Position numbers and translations under genes: made by a program. The notes beneath the pieces are model-generated. The model had not been told where the DNA came from. It did not search any database and saw nothing but the letters and a program-made list of their open reading frames with translations. A stretch of 64,000 bases of DNA from JACKLD01 sp049297695 (GTDB lineage Bacteria; Pseudomonadota; Alphaproteobacteria; UBA2136; UBA6156), in the NCBI GenBank assembly GCA_049297695.1, contig JBAQUT010000004.1:1-64000 (forward strand), in the 5' to 3' direction. Below are positions 1 to 9,092 of this stretch, in pieces; the stretch's first letter is position 1, and every line of letters starts with the position of its first letter.

Positions 1-211
1 GCCCTGAGCGCACCTTTGTGAAAGAAAGTGCCCCATAAACCAGCAAAAAACCAAGCCCCGTGTAAAAAGCGGCAAGCCCTATGTGTTTCAGGTAGGTGTT
101 GAAATTAAGGCCATGTGAACCAACGAGATAGGTTTTAATCATAAGGCCAAGCCATAGCACGGCCAGCACAAGGCCAACCATTCGTAAAAAACGCTGGGCA
201 GAGTTGCTCAT
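1..211 (-). CDS. Partial small membrane protein, N-terminal part only
   Basis: Reading the minus strand from an ATG at 211 gives an open frame of 70 codons that runs off the left edge of the window. The product begins MSNSAQRFLRMVG and has two hydrophobic stretches (about residues 11-28 and 45-63), so it is probably a small inner-membrane protein. It is divergent from the pilus cluster, with about 117 bases between the two starts. I do not recognise the family and the 3' end is not available. It is shorter than a typical gene-finder cut-off but has normal codon use for this genome. Confidence 0.5.
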   Translation of the reverse strand, partial: MSNSAQRFLRMVGLVLAVLWLGLMIKTYLVGSHGLNFNTYLKHIGLAAFYTGLGFLLVYGALSFTKVRSG

Positions 212-328
212 TTTAGTGGCAGTCTGTTGTTGTGCATGTCACACCTCTCGCTCAACCTTGTATCACAGGCCCTACATCTTGGGGAGGGGCTATGTTAGCC
301 TCTCATCCAAATAGGAAGAGATAGTCCT

Positions 329-1570
329 GTGCGCATTGCTTTAATCACACTTCCCGCAACCGCCACGCTGATGGCGGTGTTTCTGGCATCCACACCTTTG
401 GCGGCCCCTGTGCCAGGGTATGTGCCGCCCGTCACTCAACAATATGCTCCTGAGTACGTGGATGATACCCGTGGTGTGTATGTGCCCGCTCACCCGCAAG
501 AGCGCCTGAAAAGCGAGCGTGAATTAGCCGCATGGCAGTTGCAAGCCGAGAATGGCCGCCCTTTTTACGCTCAAAAGAACCCCAATGGCACATATTATGA
601 AGAAGCTTTGAACACCGTATCCAGCGGTGTGGCAAATACGGAAGACGAATTAAACCGTATTGCGGGCGACCCCGGCCTGTTGAGCGGGGGTAAGCCCGAA
701 GCTGACGTTCAGCTTTACGCCGCTGATGCCCCTGTCAACCATTACGCCATGAACACACCAGCCGACGATGTGTACGGTATTGCGCCTGCCGCTGGCCCTT
801 CCAAAGGGAAAGACCTTTCCAAATATCCATCCCTTGCTACGGGCGGCATGGCGGGTGCAGGGGTTAACACCTCCACGGCCGATGGTGGAAACGAAATCGC
901 CGTTTCAGGCGCCTCCCGCGGAACGACGGTGGACATGCAAAATGGCATGGTGCAATTGAAGGAAGAGCGTATTTCGGTGCGCCGCGCCCTGCAACGTATG
1001 ATGGACCAAATTGGCGCCCCCAACTGGGCCGTGGTGTGGGATTTGGAAGAGCAGAATGCCGGCCTGCCGGATATGGAAATTTCCATTTATGCCGAAGAAC
1101 CCTTTATGAACGTGCTGAACAGTTTGCTGGCCCGCCTGCAAACCCGCAGCGGCCAACCATTGCGCGTGATTCGGTATGACCGTACTCAGCGTTTGGTGAT
1201 TACTGATCGCGTGGGCGGCGAACCCCGTGCCACATCTGGTGTGGGTGTGGGTGGTAAATCTCCGGCAGGATACGATGTGGCGGTCACCGAAGCCGTGCTG
1301 AAAGAGGCCATTGTGAGCCTGCACTATGATGAAGTTCCCTTGGTAGATGCCCTTGAAAATATTGTGAACCAAGCAGGCAAAGGCCAATGGCGCCTGCGCA
1401 TGTATGCTGGCACCGACCAAGTGCTGAAACCCGCCCACGTGGAAGAACCCTTTGGTGTAGCGGTGGAGCGTATTTTGCGGGTGTTTAACTTGAAATACGA
1501 AATTTTCCCCGGCGGTAAACTGATTGTGGTGACGGCAGGGGATAGCTTTGGGTTTAGGGGAGTTCAATGA
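329..1570 (+). CDS. Periplasmic TcpQ/PilL-like pilus assembly protein with two repeated domains
   Basis: The 413-residue product starts at GTG 329 behind an AGGAAGAG ribosome site. It has a signal peptide ending near residue 26 (TPLAA|PVPG), then a low-complexity linker. Two related alpha/beta domains follow, at about residues 212-305 and 325-405, each ending in a strand of the form LVITD or LIVVT. This resembles the C-terminal TcpQ/PilL domain that works with the secretin in toxin-coregulated and IncI thin pili, and also the N0/STN domains of secretins. The stop overlaps the secretin start (ATGA), so the two are probably translationally coupled and assembled together at the outer membrane. 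The domain assignment rests on pattern and context rather than a profile search. Proteins with the same type of C-terminal domain are encoded at 12370 and 15107. Confidence 0.6.
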   Translation: MRIALITLPATATLMAVFLASTPLAAPVPGYVPPVTQQYAPEYVDDTRGVYVPAHPQERLKSERELAAWQLQAENGRPFYAQKNPNGTYYEEALNTVSSGVANTEDELNRIAGDPGLLSGGKPEADVQLYAADAPVNHYAMNTPADDVYGIAPAAGPSKGKDLSKYPSLATGGMAGAGVNTSTADGGNEIAVSGASRGTTVDMQNGMVQLKEERISVRRALQRMMDQIGAPNWAVVWDLEEQNAGLPDMEISIYAEEPFMNVLNSLLARLQTRSGQPLRVIRYDRTQRLVITDRVGGEPRATSGVGVGGKSPAGYDVAVTEAVLKEAIVSLHYDEVPLVDALENIVNQAGKGQWRLRMYAGTDQVLKPAHVEEPFGVAVERILRVFNLKYEIFPGGKLIVVTAGDSFGFRGVQ

Positions 1571-3492
1571 TGAAACTGTGGCAAGTAGCCGTTTTGGGGT
1601 TACCGTTGGTGGCATTGGCGGCCTGCGGCGAAGTTTCGTTTGCGCAAAAGGTCAGCCCAGCCAAACAGTTTAAAGATTACAAGGCCGAAAATGCCAAAAA
1701 TGCCGCCGTGCTGGGTATCGGCGAACCCGTGTCGTCGCGCCAAATGAAGGCCGATGCCACGGTATCGGTGAAAGGTATTTACGATATTGAGCAAGTGATG
1801 ACCAAGCTGGCTGGCACCTACAACGTGGCCGTGCGGTGGGGGAATGGCGTGCGTAAAGGAAAGCGGAAAGATATTATTATCACCAATCTTGGCTTCAACG
1901 AGGCCCGCGCCTATGTGGAAGATGTGTTTGATGTGCAAGTTATTCGCGAAGGTGACCGCCGCCTGTTAGTGTTGCCTTCTGCCAGTGAGCCCCGCCTGAA
2001 ATCCTTCAAGCCTGGTGATAACGTAAGCCTCAGCGAAGCCCTGCGCGGCTTGGCGGACCAATGTGGGTATAACTTGGTGATTACCGAAAACAAAGACCAA
2101 ATCGCCAATACGCGCGTATCTACCAGCATGAAAGACGTAACCTGTTACGATGCGTTTGAAGCGTTGTTGAACCCTTATAATATGAGCCTTATTCAAGACG
2201 GTGATTACTTCACCATTGGTGGTCTGCCCCAACGCCAATGGAACGTACCTTTGCTGGAACCTGTTCGCGCCGAAGAACTGGAAGTGACTTATACCAGTGA
2301 TTTTACCTCGGCTTCCGATTCTTCGGGTGGAAGCAACAGCCAAAATGCAGGCGGTTCCAACAAGGTTACCATTAAATCGGAACGCGATTTGTGGAAAGAA
2401 ATGAAGGAAAATCTGGAAGCTTTGATTGCCAGCAACTGCCCCAAAGTAGATGGGGAATCTGATCAAATGGACCAAAATCAGAGCCAGCAGGGTGGTGCAA
2501 ACGTGAATTTGTTACCTCCCCCAACGCTGACAACCTTGCCCCAAAACCAAAGTGTTGCGACTTCATCTGCTTCGTCAACAGGCATCAGCAGTGGGGGCGA
2601 TTCCGATACAACCAACCGTTGTGGATATGTGCGTATCAACAGTACAGTTGGGCTTGTCCAAATGCGGGCACCTTTGTCTGTGTTGAACGAAGCCGATGAT
2701 ATTATCAACCGAGTGCAAGATATTGCCAACCGCCGCATTATGTTGGAAGCTCGGGTATTGGCCGTTACAAAGTACCGGGGATTTGACCAAGCGGGTTCTT
2801 TAAAACTTAACAAAGGGGATGGTTACGCGGGAAGCAGTGGTTCATCCACCAGCATTACCTCCGCCTTGGCAGGTAAATTGCTGGGGCTGCAAGAGGCTGG
2901 CGGGTTCCTGGCTGTTCAAACCCAATCGCTGGATGCCATTGTGCGCATGCTGGAAGAATACGGCACAACGTATGAGCTGATGCACCCTATGCTGGAGCTG
3001 ATGGATCGCCAGCGCGCAACCTTGATTGACGGCCGTAACGAGCGTTACTTTGTGCGGGAAATTGAATCTCAAACCTCGGATACTGGCCAAATCACACGGA
3101 ATTTGAAGGCGACCGAAAAGATGCAGTTTGTTGGCCTTCAGTTTGCAGCGTCTGCCCAAATTTCGGGGGATGAAAACCCCCATACCATCGCCTTGCAAAT
3201 TCCAATGACATCAGTGGTTAAGTATGCCGATTTGAAACAAGTATTTGACAACGAAGAGATTGTTGACCAAATCCCCGTAGCCTCCACTCGACTTATCGAC
3301 CAAAAAGTTCGTGTGCGAGATGGTGAAATCAAGGTGATTGGCGGCCTTACCAAAACCATTGCGGTAGATCGGGAGTCGGGCCAGCCCTTGCTCCGGGAAG
3401 TTCCAGCGTTTGGTAAGTTGTTAGGAGATGAGACAGTAAGCTTTGAGGAGGTTGAATTTGTGGTACTTTTGCAAGTCAGGAAGCTGTTATAA
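1567..3492 (+). CDS. pilN: PilN-type lipoprotein secretin of a type IVB pilus
   Basis: The 641-residue product is the outer-membrane channel for the pilus. It starts with a lipoprotein signal (LVALAAC, Cys20), as PilN of R64 and BfpB do. Two N0/STN-like periplasmic domains cover about residues 65-215. A Ser/Gly/Asn-rich linker lies at about 245-345. The C-terminal secretin domain ends with VRVRDGEIKVIGGLTK and then VPAFGKLLGD, the counterpart of the VPxLGxLF secretin signature. The ATG overlaps the preceding stop by four bases. Length and architecture fit the PilN family. The order secretin, pilin, ATPase, platform differs slightly from R64, where the pilin gene comes after the platform gene. 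Confidence 0.85.
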   Translation: MMKLWQVAVLGLPLVALAACGEVSFAQKVSPAKQFKDYKAENAKNAAVLGIGEPVSSRQMKADATVSVKGIYDIEQVMTKLAGTYNVAVRWGNGVRKGKRKDIIITNLGFNEARAYVEDVFDVQVIREGDRRLLVLPSASEPRLKSFKPGDNVSLSEALRGLADQCGYNLVITENKDQIANTRVSTSMKDVTCYDAFEALLNPYNMSLIQDGDYFTIGGLPQRQWNVPLLEPVRAEELEVTYTSDFTSASDSSGGSNSQNAGGSNKVTIKSERDLWKEMKENLEALIASNCPKVDGESDQMDQNQSQQGGANVNLLPPPTLTTLPQNQSVATSSASSTGISSGGDSDTTNRCGYVRINSTVGLVQMRAPLSVLNEADDIINRVQDIANRRIMLEARVLAVTKYRGFDQAGSLKLNKGDGYAGSSGSSTSITSALAGKLLGLQEAGGFLAVQTQSLDAIVRMLEEYGTTYELMHPMLELMDRQRATLIDGRNERYFVREIESQTSDTGQITRNLKATEKMQFVGLQFAASAQISGDENPHTIALQIPMTSVVKYADLKQVFDNEEIVDQIPVASTRLIDQKVRVRDGEIKVIGGLTKTIAVDRESGQPLLREVPAFGKLLGDETVSFEEVEFVVLLQVRKLL

Positions 3493-3527
3493 ACACTCCC
3501 TGTCAGGCGTGTATTCGTAAGTTCGGG

Positions 3528-3534
3528 TATAAAT
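3528..3534 (+). promoter_or_regulatory. Possible -10 element of an internal promoter ahead of the pilin gene
   Basis: The only gap in the first pilus genes long enough for a promoter (3493-3559) contains GGGTATAAAT. The -10-like hexamer TATAAA lies 26 bases before the pilin start. No good -35 hexamer is present at 16-18 bases. A separate promoter would make sense for an abundant pilin subunit, but this is inference from one weak element. Confidence 0.25.
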
Positions 3535-3559
3535 GAGGGAATAAACAGAGGAGACCTCC

Positions 3560-4228
3560 ATGAGTTTTATGTCCAAAAGCCGCCAATGTAACAGCTCCAC
3601 GGCTGGCTATACCATTGATCAAACCATCTTGATCGTAGCCATTATCGCCATTCTGGTAACCCTGATTATCATCTCGGTGGGTTGGCAGCTGATCAACCGC
3701 ACCAGCGGTACCAAATTAGCCTCACAATTCAAACAGATTGAAGATGCCAACGGTTCGTTCTATTCCAGCTTCCGTGTCTGGGTGGATGAAGCCTATACGG
3801 CCCCCGCAACCGGTGCTGTTAACAACATTTTGGCTTTGGCAGGTGTAGCTACTACGTGGCAACAAACGGTACCATTAGCCCAACGCCGCAACTTTATCCC
3901 CGGTTTCCGTATCAACGGCACCACCAACGTGCAACATAACTTCTCGTCGGGCGGTATCCTGAGCATGCAACGCCTAACCAACCCCTTCGGTTTAACGGGT
4001 GAGTACTTTGTGGTGCAGTTCACCGGAGTACCTTTTAGTGAAGTAGAAGAAGCCGAGAGTGCCATTGACGCTGGTAAAGATGATACCTTGCGAGATTACG
4101 ACGCTGGTCGTGTGGTCGCAAGTACGGGCGCCTCATGCTTGGCAGCTACCGTAGCATCTCCTGCAACCACAGCAACAGCTCCTGGTGTGTTGGTAACCGT
4201 GTGCTACGCTGCTAACCTGACTCAATAA
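3560..4228 (+). CDS. Type IVB pilin-like protein, probably the main pilus subunit
   Basis: The 222-residue product has a 16-residue hydrophilic leader (SKSRQCNSSTAG) followed by a long hydrophobic helix starting YTIDQTILIVAIIAIL. This is the layout of a prepilin with class III signal, cut after Gly16. The mature +1 residue would be Tyr, and position +5 is Gln with Asp at +4, instead of the usual Phe/Met and Glu. The rest is a globular domain with two late cysteines (SCLAATV and VTVCYAA) that could form the C-terminal disulfide loop typical of type IVB pilins. The ribosome site GAGGAGA is strong. Its place between secretin and ATPase supports a structural role. It could instead be a minor pilin; the prepilin at 10778 has the more canonical leader. 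Confidence 0.65.
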   Translation: MSFMSKSRQCNSSTAGYTIDQTILIVAIIAILVTLIIISVGWQLINRTSGTKLASQFKQIEDANGSFYSSFRVWVDEAYTAPATGAVNNILALAGVATTWQQTVPLAQRRNFIPGFRINGTTNVQHNFSSGGILSMQRLTNPFGLTGEYFVVQFTGVPFSEVEEAESAIDAGKDDTLRDYDAGRVVASTGASCLAATVASPATTATAPGVLVTVCYAANLTQ

Positions 4229-4257
4229 CAAAAAATAATAAAAACAATGGAGATCAC

Positions 4258-6312
4258 GTGGTCCACACTGCGGAGAAAGGGTTGAACCTCGAACAAGGAT
4301 TCAACCCGCCCACACCGACCGACACCCAAGGCCCGCATCCAGAACAGGATGTGGGCCTTGGTGCGTTGCGCGATGCCGTACATCCATCAGATTTTCAACT
4401 CCCTGAAACACCCCTTGGGTTTCATGTGAAGGCCACCGAAAGTGCGGGGTTTTCCATTCCTCTCGAGCCTACGGTCAGTCTCCCCGATCTTCCCCCGCCT
4501 CCTGCATTCGATGCAGGTGAAACGTTTGCAAATGTCCAGGATATCAGCCGTGTCGAGTCAGTTAGCGATATCGCCCACGATGTAGGGGCTGCCTTGGCTA
4601 CCACGCCGCAAGAACGGCATTATTACGAGGTTTTGAAGGTGCTGCTGGCAGCCAAAGATTTGGGGTTGGACGCCGTAGCCCGCAGCCAGATAGAAAGCGG
4701 TATTGCTGCACGCAAACTTCCCCAACTGATTTGTCGGGATTTGGTATCTCAACGGGTGCTCAACCGCATCCAGTTGGCCCGTGCCACCGCCCGTGCCAGC
4801 AATGCGCGCGAGATTATGTCGTTTTTGGATATTCCTGGTGAAGCCTTGGGTCTACGGCAAACGCTGGATGCCCGCATCATCGCCCTTTTGCGCAAAAACC
4901 GTATTGTCCCTCTCAGCCTTAAAAAAAGTGACGATGGCACCCAACCGACGGAACTTCACTTGGCCCACGACAAGGTTTCACGGGATATCGTGCTACAAAA
5001 CCACGTGGCCGATTTCTTTCCTCCCGGCATGCGGTTTCATTGGCATTTCATTTTAAGAGAGGTGGCAGGGGCTTACTGGCTGGCGGGCGAATCGGAAAGC
5101 ATCGATACAGGGATGGAAGCGGAAGCCCTGATTGACCGCATTGTGGGGAACGCTGCCGATGCCCGCGCCTCGGATATCCATATCGATCCGTCCATCAAAG
5201 GCGAACCCCGTGCCATCATCAAATACCGCGTGGATGGTTTTGTGCACCCCAAAGAGGTGATTACTATGGAGCAGCTGGATAGGCTGCGCGTGCGGATTGA
5301 AAACCTTGCCCGTATGCCCAAGGTGAACCTCAACCACGCCAACAAAGGCGCGTTTACACGGGCAGGGTACGATTGGCGGGTACAAATCCAGCCCCACGCA
5401 GGCCGCTTGGGCCCCGTGCCTCGCATTGTGTTGCGCCGCCTGCAGCCCGAGGTTATGCCGTTGGAAGTTTTGGGCTATCCGCAAGATTATATTGATAAAA
5501 TTAAATCTGCCGCCACATCGTCCAACGGGGTTATTTTATGGACTGGCCCCACGGGTTCGGGGAAAACCGAATCCATTCACGCCGCCGTGGTGAGTGTGAA
5601 CCCCATGGCTAAAGGCCTGTCGGTTCATACCATTGAAGACCCGCCTGAAAAACGTGTACCCGGCTATGCCGTACAAATGGAAATGGCGGAAGATGATCCT
5701 GCCCGTACAGGTTTGCAGTTGTTGAAATCGTCCCTCCGGGCTGACCCGGATGTGGTGATTTTTGGTGAAATCCGGGATACTGAAATGGCCAAGTTGGTGT
5801 TTGAAGCCGCCAACACGGGCCACTTGGTGTTCAGCACCTTGCACACCAACAGCGCCATCGATTCGGTGGTGCGTTTAAGTGAGCTTGGGATAAACGGTTA
5901 TTTGCTGTCTTATGTGCGGGGGATTGCATCTCAAAGGCTCATTCGTCGTTTATGTGTGCATTGCAAAGTAAAACACGAAGGACCACCCGACGAGTACACA
6001 CGTTATGTGTTTGATAAATATGACGTGCCTATTGAAGGCGCCGATTTGTACATGCCCAATTTGGAAGGTTGCCCCAGCTGTAACTTTACAGGTTATTACG
6101 GCCGCGTAGCCGTGGCGGAATGGTTGCGCCCGAACAAGGAGATTATTGAGGCTACCCTGAACAATAACTTTGACCAAATGGAAGATATGGCCCGCCGCAC
6201 AGGCTGGCAGCCCATGGGCCGTATGGGGGTCGAACATATTTACAGGGGTATTACCGATGCTGTTGAGCTTTCCACCAAGATTTTAGAGCTGGGCAGGGAG
6301 CTGGCCCAATGA
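4258..6312 (+). CDS. pilQ: GspE/PilB-family pilus assembly ATPase (PilQ of R64 type)
   Basis: The 684-residue product is the cytoplasmic hexameric ATPase that drives pilus extension. Residues 1-230 are a poorly conserved N-terminal region. The core has Walker A GPTGSGKT (430-437), an Asp box region, and the Walker B/His-box stretch VVIFGEIRD with Glu504. A tetracysteine zinc site lies at Cys566/569 and Cys605/608, as in assembly ATPases and unlike PilT retraction ATPases. GTG 4258 is used because GGAGATC lies just upstream and the only nearby ATG is out of frame. The gene follows the pilin with a 29-base gap. The symbol follows the R64 naming, where PilQ is the ATPase rather than the secretin. 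Confidence 0.85.
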   Translation: MVHTAEKGLNLEQGFNPPTPTDTQGPHPEQDVGLGALRDAVHPSDFQLPETPLGFHVKATESAGFSIPLEPTVSLPDLPPPPAFDAGETFANVQDISRVESVSDIAHDVGAALATTPQERHYYEVLKVLLAAKDLGLDAVARSQIESGIAARKLPQLICRDLVSQRVLNRIQLARATARASNAREIMSFLDIPGEALGLRQTLDARIIALLRKNRIVPLSLKKSDDGTQPTELHLAHDKVSRDIVLQNHVADFFPPGMRFHWHFILREVAGAYWLAGESESIDTGMEAEALIDRIVGNAADARASDIHIDPSIKGEPRAIIKYRVDGFVHPKEVITMEQLDRLRVRIENLARMPKVNLNHANKGAFTRAGYDWRVQIQPHAGRLGPVPRIVLRRLQPEVMPLEVLGYPQDYIDKIKSAATSSNGVILWTGPTGSGKTESIHAAVVSVNPMAKGLSVHTIEDPPEKRVPGYAVQMEMAEDDPARTGLQLLKSSLRADPDVVIFGEIRDTEMAKLVFEAANTGHLVFSTLHTNSAIDSVVRLSELGINGYLLSYVRGIASQRLIRRLCVHCKVKHEGPPDEYTRYVFDKYDVPIEGADLYMPNLEGCPSCNFTGYYGRVAVAEWLRPNKEIIEATLNNNFDQMEDMARRTGWQPMGRMGVEHIYRGITDAVELSTKILELGRELAQ

Positions 6313-6355
6313 TGAACGCCTGCATAAAAACAAACATAAAAACAGGTAGGCATTC

Positions 6356-7438
6356 ATGGGCCTCCAGATAGGTAAATCAGGTCTTTCCAACAGCGATAGG
6401 ATTGATTTTTTCAAAACCTTGGCAGGCTGGTTGAACGCAGGGGAGGGGCGTACCTCGGTATCGGAAGCCGTTGCCAACACCTGCGATGCCTTTGCCCACG
6501 ACGAATACATAACCCTCCGCCCCAAAATGGAGATGATCAAACGCGAAGTTCAAGGGGCCCAAACCCAGTTTTATGAAGCCTTGAACATGGCGGGTTTGGG
6601 TTTTAAAAGCCAAGAAATATCCATCATTGAAGCCGCCGAAAAAAGCAACCAGCTCCGCTATGCCGTCCCCTCGTTGGTGAAAGCTATGGAGATTCAATAC
6701 AACGGCCAAAGTGAAATGCGGATGAAACTGATGGGCCCTCTCATCATTGGCGTCATGCTTATCATTATGTCGATGGGCGTACTCTATTTTATGCTCCCAT
6801 TGGTGGTTCAACCGGTGGTCGACCGTAACCCGGGTGCGATTGATAAATTTCCTTTCATTCTCCGTTATTACTGGTACGCATCCGTGTGGATGCGGGCCAA
6901 CCCGTGGATGCCCGTAATGGTAATTCTCATCCCACTTACCATTTACTTTGCTCGGAACTCTGCATTTCTTAAGCCCATCATGCAACGAATCATCATGGGG
7001 TGGAGCGTAAGCCGTAAATTAGTATTGGGGTTTAACAGCGTGATTGTAGTGTATTTTATGCCAGCCCTTGTCCGTTCGGGGCTCCCCACGTACCGGGTTC
7101 TCCAATATCTGGCAGATTGTATCAACAATCCCACACTGTCCAACATGTTTCGCATTGCTGCCCAAGAGCATGAAGAAGGTATCCGCATGAGCCAAGCGTT
7201 GGAAAATATCCCCTTCCGCGCCTCGTTTGTAAATGCCATTTCGGCAGGCGAATCCACGGGCGCCATTGCCGACAGGGTAGAAGATTTACAAGCCCCCTAC
7301 GGAGTGGAGTTGGAGCGGAACATCAAAAGTGTGGTGGGCACACTTAAGTTTATCGTGATGGGCATCCTGTTGCCCTTCTTCATCGTTTCAACTTACACTG
7401 CGCTGGTAGGGCCCATATTTGCCCTTATGGAGTACTAA
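6356..7438 (+). CDS. pilR: GspF/PilR-family inner-membrane platform protein
   Basis: The 360-residue protein has two T2SS-F-type helical cytoplasmic domains (about residues 10-125 and 215-340). Hydrophobic segments follow each at about 127-150 and 330-355, with additional ones near 165-200. The first domain contains the family-like stretch ISIIEAAEKSNQL, and the second contains FVNAISAGESTGAI in the equivalent place, which is the usual internal duplication of GspF. It anchors the assembly ATPase and the PilO/PilP-like proteins in the inner membrane. It lies 43 bases after the ATPase and two bases before the next gene, so it is clearly in the same operon. Length is close to the R64 PilR size. 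Confidence 0.8.
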   Translation: MGLQIGKSGLSNSDRIDFFKTLAGWLNAGEGRTSVSEAVANTCDAFAHDEYITLRPKMEMIKREVQGAQTQFYEALNMAGLGFKSQEISIIEAAEKSNQLRYAVPSLVKAMEIQYNGQSEMRMKLMGPLIIGVMLIIMSMGVLYFMLPLVVQPVVDRNPGAIDKFPFILRYYWYASVWMRANPWMPVMVILIPLTIYFARNSAFLKPIMQRIIMGWSVSRKLVLGFNSVIVVYFMPALVRSGLPTYRVLQYLADCINNPTLSNMFRIAAQEHEEGIRMSQALENIPFRASFVNAISAGESTGAIADRVEDLQAPYGVELERNIKSVVGTLKFIVMGILLPFFIVSTYTALVGPIFALMEY

Positions 7439-7440
7439 AT

Positions 7441-8574
7441 ATGGATATGGTTCTGCTCACCAAACGCGGCATCTCCTTCCAAAGGCTCAAACGGGGTGAG
7501 CAAACGGTTATATTGATACCCGCTCCCGAGCAAATTAAAATTTACAAAGATGTATCAGATACCTCGACCATTGCCGAGCGTTATGGGTCATCCAGCCAAA
7601 TACCCTTGTGGCGCCAGCAAGAAGGCCAAACGGTGGTGTACGGTATTTTACCCGAATCCCTCTCTCAGCGCCGTCAAGCCATGAAGGTGTATTTGGCCCA
7701 TGATTTTGCCCCTTCAAATACCACGGCTTTTTATTATGTGATGGACCCCCGCTGGGTGGTACACGGCCAGCGGGAGGTAGACGACGAAGGCCGTGAAGGC
7801 TGGCAGGTTATTCTTATGAAAGCGCCGGATGGTGAAGGCCCTGCTGAAATGATCCAAGAATCAGCCTCCGAACTGATGATGGAAAACGCCGAAAGCCGTT
7901 TGGTTGTTGCTGTATATGAAAATATGGGGTTGCTGGAAGAACTGAAAGACAAATTAAAGCCTCTTTCTGTTCAACCCGTACCGTTTTCATCCCTCAAACC
8001 AGGCCCGCGGGCGCGCCCGTTGTATCTGCAACGGGATTTTACGCCGCTGATGCTGCTGGGTTCGCTCCTCGCGGCCTTGTGCTTGGTATCGGCTATATTT
8101 TATTGGATGATGTACTGGAAAGAAACAGCGCGTTTAGAAGACGAGATGGAGTTGGTTCGCAACCAGATTATGAACATCCAAATCAACCAAAGCATCGGTA
8201 ATTTAAGAGAGCCCGATGCCATGCTCTCCAGCATGCAAAAAGCCTTCAACCAAAAGCCATCAGCCATTATGTCGGCCGCCTCTACCTTTGGTAAAGAATT
8301 TGGTGAGCTTGAACAGTTGGTGTTTGATACGGCTTCTAATAACAAAGCTGGCAACGAGGCTACGGCAGTACGCCCCATTTTACCAGGCCAACACGTGGTG
8401 CAGGTTATGGTGAGTAAAATCACGAACAAGCTTTTGGTAGACCAAGAACGCCTGGCCCAGATTTTGGTAAACAAAACCCCGTGGATACGCCGAGTTGAAA
8501 ACTTACCCCAAGGCCAAGCCGAATTGGTGATGGATGTGGTGCTGCAAACCGAGCAACCCGGAGAAACCCCATGA
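7441..8574 (+). CDS. PilO-like (R64 type) inner-membrane pilus protein
   Basis: The 377-residue product has a cytoplasmic N-terminal part of about 205 residues, one transmembrane helix (about 203-227, LMLLGSLLAALCLVSAIFYW) and a periplasmic C-terminal part starting with a coiled coil. This matches the topology of the accessory protein PilO of IncI thin pili, whose cytoplasmic part resembles PilM and whose periplasmic part resembles PilN/GspL. There is no clear enzyme motif. The start follows the platform stop by two bases, and the 3' end overlaps the next start by ATGA. Family membership is inferred from topology and gene order, since the sequence itself is divergent. Confidence 0.5.
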   Translation: MDMVLLTKRGISFQRLKRGEQTVILIPAPEQIKIYKDVSDTSTIAERYGSSSQIPLWRQQEGQTVVYGILPESLSQRRQAMKVYLAHDFAPSNTTAFYYVMDPRWVVHGQREVDDEGREGWQVILMKAPDGEGPAEMIQESASELMMENAESRLVVAVYENMGLLEELKDKLKPLSVQPVPFSSLKPGPRARPLYLQRDFTPLMLLGSLLAALCLVSAIFYWMMYWKETARLEDEMELVRNQIMNIQINQSIGNLREPDAMLSSMQKAFNQKPSAIMSAASTFGKEFGELEQLVFDTASNNKAGNEATAVRPILPGQHVVQVMVSKITNKLLVDQERLAQILVNKTPWIRRVENLPQGQAELVMDVVLQTEQPGETP

Positions 8575-9092
8575 AGACAGGGATGACACGCGCCAGTTTT
8601 CGTAACACATGGGTTTTATCCACGCTGCTTATTTTGGGGCTGGCGTTCATGGCTTTTCAAAACGGCCAATCGGAACAAGAAACCATTGCCAACAACACGT
8701 TCCAGCTGAATGCGTTAAGGTCGGAGCTCGACAACGCTGCCCGCCGCTCGATAGCCTTGGAAGAACTAGATAAACTCACCATTAATGAAAAAACGGCAAC
8801 ACGGTTGGATATTTTGCGCCACTTGGGGTTAGAGCAAAGCGGGTATGATTTTCAGGTAAACGCCCGCCAAATGAAAACCGTAGGCGATGGCAACCTGTAC
8901 CTGCGGGTTGTGAAATTGCAAATGGATTTACCTTACGGTGAAGCTATGGCGCTGGTAGACCGCCTTCATGAAACCCGTAAAATCGTTATCAGTAAGATTG
9001 AAATGAAACGTTCCGGAAAACCCGGTGACAACGTTTATATGATTCTAGAAGGCACCATTTATGGGTTGGAGAAAAACGATGTTCAAGCATAG
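8571..9092 (+). CDS. Small bitopic GspM/PilO-like pilus assembly protein
   Basis: The 173-residue product has one N-terminal transmembrane helix (about residues 14-29), a short coiled coil (LRSELDNAARR), and a periplasmic alpha/beta domain. The last strands contain LYLRVVKLQMDLPYGEAMALVDRL, which resembles the ferredoxin-like fold of PilO/GspM proteins. It probably pairs with the preceding inner-membrane protein as the alignment complex between platform and secretin. Its ATG overlaps the upstream stop (ATGA). Its last 14 bases overlap the next gene. No catalytic residues are expected. The call is by size, topology and neighbours. Confidence 0.5.
   Translation: MKTGMTRASFRNTWVLSTLLILGLAFMAFQNGQSEQETIANNTFQLNALRSELDNAARRSIALEELDKLTINEKTATRLDILRHLGLEQSGYDFQVNARQMKTVGDGNLYLRVVKLQMDLPYGEAMALVDRLHETRKIVISKIEMKRSGKPGDNVYMILEGTIYGLEKNDVQA

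Noticed and set aside
905..1615. 236-codon minus-strand frame opposite the TcpQ-like gene
   Set aside because: It is antisense to a gene with a signal peptide and domain repeat, and is rich in His/Phe/Gln like other shadows.
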